From JANWXD01 sp035575135 (GTDB taxonomy: Bacteria; Acidobacteriota; Terriglobia; Bryobacterales; Bryobacteraceae): a stretch of DNA of 64,000 bases. Below, piece by piece: positions 49,693 to 57,748 of this stretch (the stretch's first letter is position 1; each line of letters begins with the position of its first letter). The stretch spans positions 1-64,000 of the forward strand of contig DATLYE010000024.1 in the NCBI GenBank assembly GCA_035575135.1. The letters run 5' to 3'. The translations under genes were made by a program, and so were the position numbers. Under the pieces are notes generated by a model. That model was not told where the DNA came from. It searched no databases and saw nothing but the letters and a program-made list of their open reading frames with translations.

Positions 49693-50694
49693 ATGCGCAA
49701 CCTCTTCACGTTCTTTGTGGTGTCGGCCTGGCTGGGCACGGCGCCGCTCCCGGCACAGCTGCCCGAGTTCTACAGGGTCGTGGACCGGATGGTCTGGGTG
49801 GTTTCGGATGTGGACAAGACCCTGGCGGGGTGGCGAAAGCTCGGATTTCGGGATCTTGAAGATCCGGTAGATGTGGACCTGGATGTGGAATACCGCGGCA
49901 AGCGCGTCACGGCCCGGCTGCGGGTGGCCTCCGGCCGCATCGGCGACGTGCCGGTGCACTGGATTCAGCCTCACAGCGTTGACAACGCCTATGGCGAGTT
50001 CCTGGCTCGTCACGGAAACGGGGTGTTCAGCCTCGTGCATCGCGTGCCGACCGCGGAGGCGCTGGAGCAGGAACTGGCGCGGTTAAAGGGGCTCGGCGTC
50101 GGCATCCTGCAAGAGGGTTTCCTTGCCAGTGAGGCTGGTCCCGTCCGATACGTGTTTCTGGACACGGAAGCCGGGGGTAAATACAGTCTGGGACTCGTCC
50201 ATATTCCGGGCGATGTGCAGCGATCTCCGCTGGCCGTGCCGGATTCCACTTCCGGCCGGAGAATTTCGCAGTTCGCTTTTGTGGTGAGAAATCTCGAAGC
50301 GGTTTCACGTTACTGGGAGAAGCTGGGATTCCCGCCGATGGATGTGACCCATCCGCAAACGCGCGACCTGATCTACCGGGGCAAGCCGGGCGTCTTCCGG
50401 ATGGAGCTCGGCTGGCAGCGACACGGCAAGGTTGTCTATGAGTGGGTCCATCCGCTGCAGGGGCCGAGCACGTATCACGAGTATTTTGACCGCCACGGCG
50501 AGGGTCTGCACCATATCGCCTTTCAGGTGGCGGACATGGACCGGGAGATCGCCGAGTGGACGTCGCGGGGCTTTCCCATGTCGCAGGGGGGCGCCTGGGG
50601 TGAGAAGGACAAACCCGGCTCCGGCCGGTTCGCTTACATGGACACGCAGGCGATCGGCGGCATCGAGGTAGAGCTTCTCTGGAACTACAAGTAA
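49693..50694 (+). CDS. Exported double VOC (glyoxalase-fold) domain protein
   Basis: 333 residues with a signal peptide (LFTFFVVSAWLGTAPLPAQ) and two vicinal-oxygen-chelate domains. Domain 1 is about 25-165 (DRMVWVVSDVDKTLAGWRKLGF...) and domain 2 about 190-330 (QFAFVVRNLEAVSRYWEKLGF... GLHHIAFQVADMDREI). His/Glu positions of a metal site occur in domain 2 (HHIAFQV, GGIEVELLW). VOC members include dioxygenases, epimerases and glyoxalase-like lyases; export with a signal peptide suggests a periplasmic role on a carbohydrate or polyphenol. It follows the lacI gene by 13 nt. Confidence 0.82.
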   Translation: MRNLFTFFVVSAWLGTAPLPAQLPEFYRVVDRMVWVVSDVDKTLAGWRKLGFRDLEDPVDVDLDVEYRGKRVTARLRVASGRIGDVPVHWIQPHSVDNAYGEFLARHGNGVFSLVHRVPTAEALEQELARLKGLGVGILQEGFLASEAGPVRYVFLDTEAGGKYSLGLVHIPGDVQRSPLAVPDSTSGRRISQFAFVVRNLEAVSRYWEKLGFPPMDVTHPQTRDLIYRGKPGVFRMELGWQRHGKVVYEWVHPLQGPSTYHEYFDRHGEGLHHIAFQVADMDREIAEWTSRGFPMSQGGAWGEKDKPGSGRFAYMDTQAIGGIEVELLWNYK

Positions 50695-50713
50695 GCGGAT
50701 CCCGATTTTTGTC

Positions 50714-50742
50714 TTGCAGCCCGCCCGGGCTTGCCCTACAAT
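50714..50742 (+). promoter_or_regulatory. Possible promoter of the 101-aa protein gene
   Basis: TTGCAG (50714-50719), 17-nt spacer, TACAAT (50737-50742), giving a leader of about 29 nt before the ATG at 50778. A good -10 and a half-matching -35. Confidence 0.45.
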
Positions 50743-50777
50743 CGAGGCAGAGCGCAAAGGAGCGAGAGGTGGCTACC

Positions 50778-51083
50778 ATGCGCAACCCGGAGAAGCACAA
50801 GAAAAACCTGGTTCTCACGTGGGAGGAGGAGGATTCGTTTCCGACTCATTCGCGCAGCGCACACTTGCTGGGTCCCCGCGTCAAAGTGACCAAGCCTGTG
50901 GCCGTCAAGGGACGGAGCGGCAATCCGGCGCCGCCCAAGGCGGACGTTCTGGCCATGAGGGAACCGGCGCCGCCTGCCAGGATCACGATCAAGCAGTCCC
51001 AGCCGGCTTCCTGGGACCATCTGAAAAAGCTCGAGCGCCTGCCGAATCTCCGGGCGCCGTATCAATACAAGGCGCACCGTTAG
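50778..51083 (+). CDS. Small basic hypothetical protein (101 aa)
   Basis: Unrecognised. Contains NPEKHKKNLVLTWEEEDSF, a middle Lys/Pro-rich disordered-looking stretch (KVTKPVAVKGRSGNPAPPKAD) and a C-terminal WDHLKKLERLPNLRAPYQYKAHR. No signal or membrane segment, so probably cytosolic. It has GAGAGG before the ATG and its own candidate promoter, and is convergent with the narL-type response regulator (17 nt between stops). Confidence 0.6.
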   Translation: MRNPEKHKKNLVLTWEEEDSFPTHSRSAHLLGPRVKVTKPVAVKGRSGNPAPPKADVLAMREPAPPARITIKQSQPASWDHLKKLERLPNLRAPYQYKAHR

Positions 51084-51100
51084 GACGTCCCGGAGCCGCC

Positions 51101-51754
51101 TCAGCCGGCTATGATTTTCTTGCGGACGGCGTAAAGAACCAGCTCCGCCGTGTTGTGGAGGTTGAGCTTCTGCATCAGGTTGGCGCGGTGGGTTTCCACC
51201 GTATACACGCTGAGATTGAGGAGTGCGGCCACTTCTTTGTTGGATTTGCCCTCGGCCAGAAGCTGCAGGATCTCTTTCTCCCGGTCCGTGAGCAGATCGT
51301 AAGAGTCTTTCAGGCCGCGCTGCTGTAACATCCGGACATAGTCTTCGAGCAGCGCCTGTGCGATGGCGGGGCTGAAGAAGGTCTTGCCTTGCGCGACGGC
51401 TTCGACGGCCCTCAGCAGATCGCTCTCGGCGGAATCCTTCAGCAAATATCCCTTGGCGCCGGCGGTGAGAGCGCGCAAGATGTATTCTTCGTCCGAGTAC
51501 ATGCTCAGGATGACCACGCCCGTTTTCGGATTCCGCTTGACGATCTGGGCTGTCGCCTCGATGCCGTTGAGCTGCGGCATGGCGATATCCATGACGACCA
51601 CATCGGGGGAAAGCTCCGCGGAAAGTTTTACGGCTTCACGGCCGTCGGCAGCCTCTCCGACGACCTCCAGTTCCGGCGAGCGCTCGAGCAGATACTGGAG
51701 GCCCCGGCGCACGATGCTGTGGTCGTCGGCCAGCAGGATGCGGATCTTGCTCAT
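51101..51754 (-). CDS. NarL/FixJ-type response regulator
   Basis: 217 residues: receiver domain with ADDHS acidic pocket, phospho-acceptor Asp in PDVVVMDIAMPQLNG (about D55) and switch Lys in AKGYLLKDS; linker; then LuxR-type helix-turn-helix (LLTDREKEILQLLAEGKSNKEVAALLNLSVYTVETHRANLMQKL). The ATG overlaps the stop of the kinase gene (ATGA), forming a two-component pair. Target genes cannot be told from here. Confidence 0.94.
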   Translation of the reverse strand: MSKIRILLADDHSIVRRGLQYLLERSPELEVVGEAADGREAVKLSAELSPDVVVMDIAMPQLNGIEATAQIVKRNPKTGVVILSMYSDEEYILRALTAGAKGYLLKDSAESDLLRAVEAVAQGKTFFSPAIAQALLEDYVRMLQQRGLKDSYDLLTDREKEILQLLAEGKSNKEVAALLNLSVYTVETHRANLMQKLNLHNTAELVLYAVRKKIIAG

Positions 51755-53181
51755 GAGGCGGCTTCCTGAGGGGCGGGGATCTCGACCTGCAAAAGTGTGC
51801 CGCGCTGGGGCTGGGAACGGATGGTGACGGAGCCACCGAGTTCGCGGACGCGCTCCTCGATGCCCAGCAGACCCAGCCCGCGACCCCCGGCGTCGCCGGC
51901 AAGTCCCACCCCGTCGTCCTGGATCATGAGCGACAGCTTTTCGGGCCCGCCATGCACCGCCACGCGAATACTTCGCGCCCGGGCGTGGCGCGCACAGTTG
52001 GTGAGCGCTTCCTGAACGACGCGGAACAGGCAGGTACGGTGGCTTTCGGGAAGCCCATCGAGAGATCCGTCAATTTCCACAGTGACCGGGATCCCGCTCC
52101 GGCGCGCGAAGTCGCGGCCCTGCCACTCCAGGGCCGGCCCGAGTCCTAAATCGTCGAGCATCGCGGGGCGGAGGCCGGTGGCCAGATCGCGGACGGCCGC
52201 CAGGGTCTGCTCGGCCAGTGCCTTGGCCTCCCGCAGATGGCGCTCAAAGTCCGGTGGGGAGTCGCGGAGTGCGCCAAGGCTGGCAAGCTCCATGCGCAGA
52301 GCCGTCAGCATCTGCCCGACCTGGTCATGCAGCTCCCGGGAGAGGGACTTGCGTTCGGACTCCTGGGCTTGCACCAGTTGCTGCGACAGGCGCCGGAGTT
52401 CCTGTTCGGCCTGTGCGGTGCGCCTCTGCTGTTGGCGGGCCTGTCGCTCAAGGGTGTGAATGCGCAGGATGCTCAGGGCGGCCACCAGCAGGCCCAGGGA
52501 CAGCGTGATCCCCAGCATGGCCCACAAGTAGCGGCGGAACTCTGCTTCGCTGTGGCGCAGCCGCTGGCGCTGCCGCGTCAGACTGGCCTGGGTCAGCTTC
52601 TGGATCTGTCCGGCCAGGGCCAGTACGGCGTCACGGCGGGGCAAGACCTGTCGCCGCAGAAAAATGGAGCCCAGGCTCATCTTCTGCTGGGGAGTCCAGG
52701 CGAAAACCGGTTCCAGTGAATCCCAATAGGAGTCCACTTCGAACAGCAAGCGGTTTAGGGCAGCCGGATCCTCCCTTCCCACCGTGGCGCCAAGGTCGCG
52801 CAGGCGCTGTTCGGTGCGCCGGCGGATGGCCAGCAATTCGCGGCGGTGCAGATCGGCGGTCAGGTGCGACGGGTCGAGCAGATAGTCGCGCACAAAGATT
52901 CCCGAAAGGTGGATATCGGCCTCCAGCTCGTGCAGCGACGCCGTGACATTGCGGTCCAGTTCGTAGAGCGAGGCCACCTCGGCCTGGATCTGTTGGCCCC
53001 GGCGGTACGTTCCGATTCCCGTGAGCGCGATCAGGACCACCAGAGTCCCGAAGCCGAAGATCAGAACCGGCACGCCGCGGGATCGCATCGCACCCTTCGA
53101 ACTGTATTGTCTCAAAGCGTAATCTCGGACCGGGACCGCACGGTGCCGGGCTGATTTGGCTGAGAAAAATCCGGCGCTCAT
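51751..53181 (-). CDS. NarL-partner sensor histidine kinase (HisKA_3)
   Basis: 476 residues from ATG 53181. A membrane helix near residue 35 (VPVLIFGFGTLVVLIALTGIG) and another near 225 (AMLGITLSLGLLVAALSIL) flank a helical periplasmic sensor of the CHASE3/four-helix type. A coiled segment leads to the phospho-acceptor His in SRELHDQVGQMLTALRMEL, and the HATPase has the N box (EALTNCARHA) and DDGVGLAGDAGGRGLGLLGI. A shorter start at 53088 is possible. Coupled to the response regulator by ATGA; divergent from the zinc-finger gene. Confidence 0.92.
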   Translation of the reverse strand: MSAGFFSAKSARHRAVPVRDYALRQYSSKGAMRSRGVPVLIFGFGTLVVLIALTGIGTYRRGQQIQAEVASLYELDRNVTASLHELEADIHLSGIFVRDYLLDPSHLTADLHRRELLAIRRRTEQRLRDLGATVGREDPAALNRLLFEVDSYWDSLEPVFAWTPQQKMSLGSIFLRRQVLPRRDAVLALAGQIQKLTQASLTRQRQRLRHSEAEFRRYLWAMLGITLSLGLLVAALSILRIHTLERQARQQQRRTAQAEQELRRLSQQLVQAQESERKSLSRELHDQVGQMLTALRMELASLGALRDSPPDFERHLREAKALAEQTLAAVRDLATGLRPAMLDDLGLGPALEWQGRDFARRSGIPVTVEIDGSLDGLPESHRTCLFRVVQEALTNCARHARARSIRVAVHGGPEKLSLMIQDDGVGLAGDAGGRGLGLLGIEERVRELGGSVTIRSQPQRGTLLQVEIPAPQEAAS

Positions 53182-53252
53182 GCCACTACCTCTCCGAGGG
53201 TGATAGAAAGGCGGGAGGTCTGCTTGGACCCCCGGCCGGAAAGGATGCGGTT

Positions 53253-53891
53253 GTGCAGTTCCCAGAGGAGAATCACATCGAGGACGACGAGCTGGAGCTG
53301 TATGCGCTTGGCAGGCTCTGCGAATCCCGTGTGGTGGCTGTGGAGGAGCACGTGCTGATCTGCGAAAGCTGCCAGGACCGGTTGGCGGAGACGGAAGCCT
53401 ATGTCGAGGCCGTACGCGCCGCGGCGGCGAAGTTGGCCGAGCAGCCCGCACCGTGGTGGCGGCGTTGGTGGGAGCGCCTCGGAGCGCTGCGGTGGACTCC
53501 GAAACCGGTTTGGGCCACAGCGAGTGCGCTGGCGCTGCTGGCGATGGTGTGGGGGGGCACCTCCTGGTTCAGTCGGACCCGATCGGATCTGCCGCCGGTG
53601 GCTGTGGCCTTAGTGTCCGTCCGGGGCGAAGATCCGGCGATCGGCCGCGCCCCCGCCGGAAGACCGTTGCGCCTGGAAGCGGATCTGACCGGTCTGGAGG
53701 TGGCGGGGAATTTGACGCTGGAGCTGGTGGATAGCAAAGGCACGCCGCTCGAGCGGTGGGCGGTGACCGCCGAAGGCAACCGCGTCAAGGCCGTGTCGCG
53801 GCCGCTCCCGCCGGGTCGCTACTGGGTGCGCCTCTACGCCGCGGGCACGACCGAAGAACTGCTGCGGGAATACGGCTTCGAAGTGCGCTGA
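53253..53891 (+). CDS. Zinc-finger (zf-HC2-like) single-pass membrane protein
   Basis: 212 residues from a GTG with AAAGGA upstream. The N-terminus carries an anti-sigma-type zinc-binding motif (EEHVLICESCQDRLAE: HxxxCxxC). One membrane helix (VWATASALALLAMVWGG, about 90) and an extracytoplasmic beta-rich domain (RPLRLEADLTGLEVAGNLTLELVD...) follow. Such proteins often inhibit ECF sigma factors, but no sigma factor gene is adjacent, so the partner is unknown. It diverges from the histidine kinase gene, 71 nt apart. Confidence 0.8.
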   Translation: MQFPEENHIEDDELELYALGRLCESRVVAVEEHVLICESCQDRLAETEAYVEAVRAAAAKLAEQPAPWWRRWWERLGALRWTPKPVWATASALALLAMVWGGTSWFSRTRSDLPPVAVALVSVRGEDPAIGRAPAGRPLRLEADLTGLEVAGNLTLELVDSKGTPLERWAVTAEGNRVKAVSRPLPPGRYWVRLYAAGTTEELLREYGFEVR

Positions 53892-53977
53892 ACTCCGGCT
53901 GACCGGCGCTCGCGGCGCCGTCCGGCTGTGAACGTGCGATTCGGTTGGCAGGACTCTTCAATTGCCTCGGCGGACTG

Positions 53978-55177
53978 CTACGGTCCTCCCTGTTTCACCC
54001 AGGCCACATTGAACCGGGCGTGTTTGATCGCCTTGCGCGGAGCGCCTTCGGGCAGGTGGTTCAGAAAATAACTATAAGTCACGTGCAGCAAACCATCCCG
54101 TGTCTGAATGATCGAGGGATAGTGGAAAGACCCCGCGCTTTTTTCCCGGGTGTCCCGCTCCAAGTGGCGGCGCCACTTCCAGTTGCGGCCTTCGTCGTCG
54201 GATAGGGCTACGGCCAGCGAATGGCGGCCGCGCTCGGTGTCGTTGTACACCATGGCCCAAAGGCCTTCCCGCAGGCGAATCACTTCGAGTGCCGAGCCCG
54301 GGTTCGGGATCTCCGTATCCGTGACCGGCGACCACGTCACGCCGTCATCGCGTGAGGTACTCAGCAGCACGCGCTTGGGCGGCGGGCCGTTGTCGCGCAT
54401 ATACGCCACCAAGGTCCCGTCGGAGCGGCGCACCAGCGCCGGCTGGACTCCTCCGTGGCTGACCAGGGGCTCGCTCGACGACCAGCTCAGGCCGCCGTCA
54501 TCGGTGAAGGCGATGATGGAAAAGTCGTAGCCGTCCGAGTACAGGGGGACGAGTATGCGGCCGGACGGCAGCTCGAGGGGATGTGCACGCGTCATCCAAC
54601 CAAGGCGAGAAAAGTACTTGTCCCCCGCCCGGTCCAGGATGGTTTTCAGATAGTCGGCCAGCCGTCCTGCCGGAGCTGCTCTCCATTCCGGCTCCACCAC
54701 TTCGCGCACCTTGGCGGCAAAGTTTCGGGGGATGAACAGGAGGTTGTCGCTCCACTGCCACTGCGGGGCGCCGCGGCCGGAGTATTCGCCCGCAATCCGA
54801 TACTTCATCAAAGCGGTATGCCACTCGTTGGCCAGAATCACCGGCCAAAGCAGCCACAGCCGCCCGCGGGAATCTACAAACAACGTGGGATTGCAATCGG
54901 GAAAGCCGGGAGTGTCGGCCAGAGTAAAGGGAGCCTCCCAGCGGTCGGAGCCACGGGGCCGCCGCGACGCCAGGATGCGCACGTCGTCGGCGGTCCGCTC
55001 GCCCGAGCCGTGATACCAGCAAGCCAGGAGGTCGCCGTTGGGCAGTTCGACGATCGAGGAGGCGTGATTGTGCCAGTGCTCGAGCGGGAAGATCAGTTCC
55101 GCCTCGTAAAAAGGCGGTTGCGGCGCCTGAGCGGCGAAGCTCAGCGAGGCCGCCAGCAACGCAACTTGCAGCCGCAT
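53978..55177 (-). CDS. Sialidase/BNR-repeat family protein, secreted
   Basis: 399 residues with a signal peptide (LQVALLAASLSFAAQA). Six-bladed propeller type with Asp boxes: FTDDGGLSWSSSEP, STSRDDGVTWSPV, LSDDEGRNWKW. It aligns in layout with exo-sialidase-like (BNR_2) proteins: HNHASSIVELPNGDLLACWYHGSGE at the N-terminus and a conserved YPSIIQTRDGLLHVTYSYFL near the C-terminus. True sialidase activity is not certain, since many BNR_2 proteins act on other glycans. Divergent from a sulfatase gene with 30 nt between starts. Confidence 0.85.
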   Translation of the reverse strand: MRLQVALLAASLSFAAQAPQPPFYEAELIFPLEHWHNHASSIVELPNGDLLACWYHGSGERTADDVRILASRRPRGSDRWEAPFTLADTPGFPDCNPTLFVDSRGRLWLLWPVILANEWHTALMKYRIAGEYSGRGAPQWQWSDNLLFIPRNFAAKVREVVEPEWRAAPAGRLADYLKTILDRAGDKYFSRLGWMTRAHPLELPSGRILVPLYSDGYDFSIIAFTDDGGLSWSSSEPLVSHGGVQPALVRRSDGTLVAYMRDNGPPPKRVLLSTSRDDGVTWSPVTDTEIPNPGSALEVIRLREGLWAMVYNDTERGRHSLAVALSDDEGRNWKWRRHLERDTREKSAGSFHYPSIIQTRDGLLHVTYSYFLNHLPEGAPRKAIKHARFNVAWVKQGGP

Positions 55178-55207
55178 GCCCGCCAGTGTACTACCATGTG
55201 ACGCAGA

Positions 55208-56554
55208 ATGACCCGGCTCAGCAGAAGAGCGTTTCTCGGGGCGGCGGCTGCCGCCGCCGCGCCTGCTCAGCGCCGGCCCCGCCCGCCCAATATCGTCTTC
55301 ATCCTGGCGGACGATCTGGGTTACGGCGACTTAGGATGTTACGGCCAGAGGCGGATCCAGACCCCACACCTGGATCGGATGGCCTCCGAGGGCATACGGT
55401 TTACTCAGGCGTACGCCGGCAGCACGGTCTGCGCCCCCTCGCGCTGCGCCCTCATGACCGGCTTGCACATGGGCCATGCCTGGGTCCGGGGCAACCGTTA
55501 CCCCGACCTGCCCCTGCGGCCCGAGGATTACACGGTCACGGAGGTGTTGAGATACGCCGGCTACGCGACGGGACTGTTCGGGAAATGGTCCCTCGGAGGG
55601 CTGGGCACCACTGGGTATCCGACCGTCAAAGGCTTTGACGAATGGTTCGGTTACTTCAGCCAGACGCACGCCCATAACTACTATCCGGAGCACCTGCTGG
55701 AGGGCAACCGCGAGTATCTGCTGCGCGGCAACTTCGGCGCCAGGCGCACCGAATATGCTCACGACCTGTTCACGCGGCGCTCCGTAGATTTCATCAAGCG
55801 CCACAAGGACCGGCCGTTTTTCCTCCACGTGTGCTACACCATTCCGCATGCGAACAACGAGTGGGGGCGGGACACGGGCAACGGAATGGAGGTGCCCGAT
55901 GACGCGCCGTACTCGAGTATGAACTGGCCGCAACCGGAGCGGAATTTCGCCGCCATGATCACGCGGATGGACCGAGACGTGGGTGCGATTCTGGCGCAAC
56001 TCCGTGACAGCGGCGTGGACGAAGATACGATCGTCTTTTTCTCGAGCGATAACGGCCCGCACAAGGAGGGCGGGCATGATCCGGAATTTTTCGACAGTAA
56101 CGGTCCGCTGCGCGGCATCAAGCGGGATTTGTATGAAGGCGGCATTCGGGTTCCCATGATCGTACGGTGGCCGGGGAAGATCCAACCGGGCCGTGTGAGC
56201 GAGTACGTGTGGGCTTTTTGGGACTTCCTGCCGACAGCGGCCGAACTCGCCGGGGTCCCTGCGCCGCGAGGAATTGACGGGATTTCCGTCGTCGCCGAAC
56301 TGCTAGGCCGCCCGCAGAAGGAGCACGAGTATCTGTACTGGGAGTTTCACGAACGGGGCTTCAGTCAGGCGGTGAGAAAGGGTCCGTGGAAGGCGGTGCG
56401 CGTGGGCAAATCCGGCAAGACGGAACTCTACCACCTCGGCGAGGATCCGCAAGAGAGCCGTGACATGGCAGCCCGGCACCCGAAGCTGGTGGCGGAAATA
56501 GAGGAGCTGTTCATGACGGCGCGCACCGAGTCCGTCCATTGGCCGGTGCGATGA
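55208..56554 (+). CDS. Sulfatase (arylsulfatase A type), TAT-exported
   Basis: 448 residues. Twin-arginine signal SRRAFLGAAAAAAA at the N-terminus. Sulfatase core: NIVFILADDLGYGDLGCYG with metal Asp pair, and CAPSRCALMTG, the CxPSR motif in which Cys is converted to formylglycine; GKWSLGG with the catalytic Lys region; FFSSDNGPHKEGGH with the second metal site. It hydrolyses sulfate esters of glycans outside the cytoplasm. Divergently paired with a sialidase-like gene, suggesting one glycan target. Confidence 0.93.
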   Translation: MTRLSRRAFLGAAAAAAAPAQRRPRPPNIVFILADDLGYGDLGCYGQRRIQTPHLDRMASEGIRFTQAYAGSTVCAPSRCALMTGLHMGHAWVRGNRYPDLPLRPEDYTVTEVLRYAGYATGLFGKWSLGGLGTTGYPTVKGFDEWFGYFSQTHAHNYYPEHLLEGNREYLLRGNFGARRTEYAHDLFTRRSVDFIKRHKDRPFFLHVCYTIPHANNEWGRDTGNGMEVPDDAPYSSMNWPQPERNFAAMITRMDRDVGAILAQLRDSGVDEDTIVFFSSDNGPHKEGGHDPEFFDSNGPLRGIKRDLYEGGIRVPMIVRWPGKIQPGRVSEYVWAFWDFLPTAAELAGVPAPRGIDGISVVAELLGRPQKEHEYLYWEFHERGFSQAVRKGPWKAVRVGKSGKTELYHLGEDPQESRDMAARHPKLVAEIEELFMTARTESVHWPVR

Positions 56555-56561
56555 GCCGGGC

Positions 56562-57704
56562 TCAGGGAGCCGGGCATCGCGACAGCCGGTAGGTTCGCCC
56601 GCGCCATTCCATCGTGTCGGAGAAGGCCGAGGCAGCCAGCGAGATCAGCCAGGCCCATGTGGCAAGGGGAGTCCACCAGGCGTGCACCCACTCGTGTCGC
56701 TTGAACCATGCGCTCCAGTCTGGTAGCGCCTGGCGTGCCAGGGCGGCGCGGTGTGCTCCCTTGGCCATGCCGATCCCCCAGAGCACGACCAAGCCGTACT
56801 CTCCCAGCAGCCCCCCGGAGAACGCTTTGATGATGCAGGCGACATCCGCCGCGGCATAGAGGGCGTGAGAGACGAGCGCCAGCCACCACAGGCGCGGGCG
56901 GTAGAATCGTGTGATCAGCAGCTGCCGCCGCGTCCAGCTCCAGAACTCGCGGGCCGTCGTATGGCCGGGCGAGACGACGAGCGCACCCGGACTGAACTGG
57001 ATGCGGAGCCCTGCTTTGCGCACGGCTTCGCTCAGCCGGTAGTCATCGCTTACGGCTCCGTGCCAGAAATCCCGCACCCGGCCACGGTCGAAGACGTCGC
57101 GGCGGATGGCCATGGCGCCTCCCCAGGCAAAGTCGGTTTGTTCCGGGCCGAAGCGTCCTGCGATGACGGCGTTCCATACACTGCGCAACAGCGACCAGAA
57201 ATCTGCGGGTTCGGGCAAGTACCAGCGGTAGCCCGTGCTGGCTCCGACGCCAGGGTCCGCCAAGGGCCGTACGAGCGCCCGTAGCCAGCCGCGGCTGGCG
57301 CGACCGTCGGAGTCGGCAAACGCCAGCACCTGGCTTTGCGGCCGGGATGCGTCAATGCCTGCCAGCAGATTCTGGATCTTCTCACCGGTGTTGCCGCCGC
57401 GCTCGCCCGCGAGCACCACGCAGGCGCCGGGCGGGACGACGCCTTCGGGAATGTCTTCCGCGCTGCGTGCCGCGACGATGAGTTCGTAGTCGGGGTAGTC
57501 TTGGCCGGCAAGTGAAGCGAGGTTTTCGCGCAGGCCCTCCTCAGGGCCTTTGACCGGCACAATCAGCGTCACCGGGGGCAGCCACGTGTCCGCGTCTGCG
57601 GAGGCGAGAGCCTCGCGGTAGAAACGCGCCCGGCGGCGCTCCCCGCGCAGCCCGGCTAGCGCCAGCAGCAGGGCGGGCAGGAAAATGGCCCAGAACCAGG
57701 ACAC
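56562..57704 (-). CDS. HpnI/ceramide-glucosyltransferase-like GT2/GT21 glycosyltransferase
   Basis: 380 residues from GTG 57704. An N-terminal membrane anchor (FWAIFLPALLLALAGL); the GT domain with VTLIVPVKGPEEGLRENLASL, then the D1-D2-D3 pattern (ARSAED, FADSDGRAS, WHGAVSDDYRLSEAV) and RRQLLITRFY in place of (Q/R)xxRW; three or more C-terminal helices. The family includes ceramide glucosyltransferase and HpnI, which adds N-acetylglucosamine in hopanoid synthesis. No hpn genes lie alongside, so the acceptor is open. Divergent from the M24 peptidase gene. Confidence 0.82.
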   Translation of the reverse strand: MSWFWAIFLPALLLALAGLRGERRRARFYREALASADADTWLPPVTLIVPVKGPEEGLRENLASLAGQDYPDYELIVAARSAEDIPEGVVPPGACVVLAGERGGNTGEKIQNLLAGIDASRPQSQVLAFADSDGRASRGWLRALVRPLADPGVGASTGYRWYLPEPADFWSLLRSVWNAVIAGRFGPEQTDFAWGGAMAIRRDVFDRGRVRDFWHGAVSDDYRLSEAVRKAGLRIQFSPGALVVSPGHTTAREFWSWTRRQLLITRFYRPRLWWLALVSHALYAAADVACIIKAFSGGLLGEYGLVVLWGIGMAKGAHRAALARQALPDWSAWFKRHEWVHAWWTPLATWAWLISLAASAFSDTMEWRGRTYRLSRCPAP

Positions 57705-57748
57705 GGCAAAAGTGTAGCAGACGCTGCGAGCCGATATACTTGGAAACA

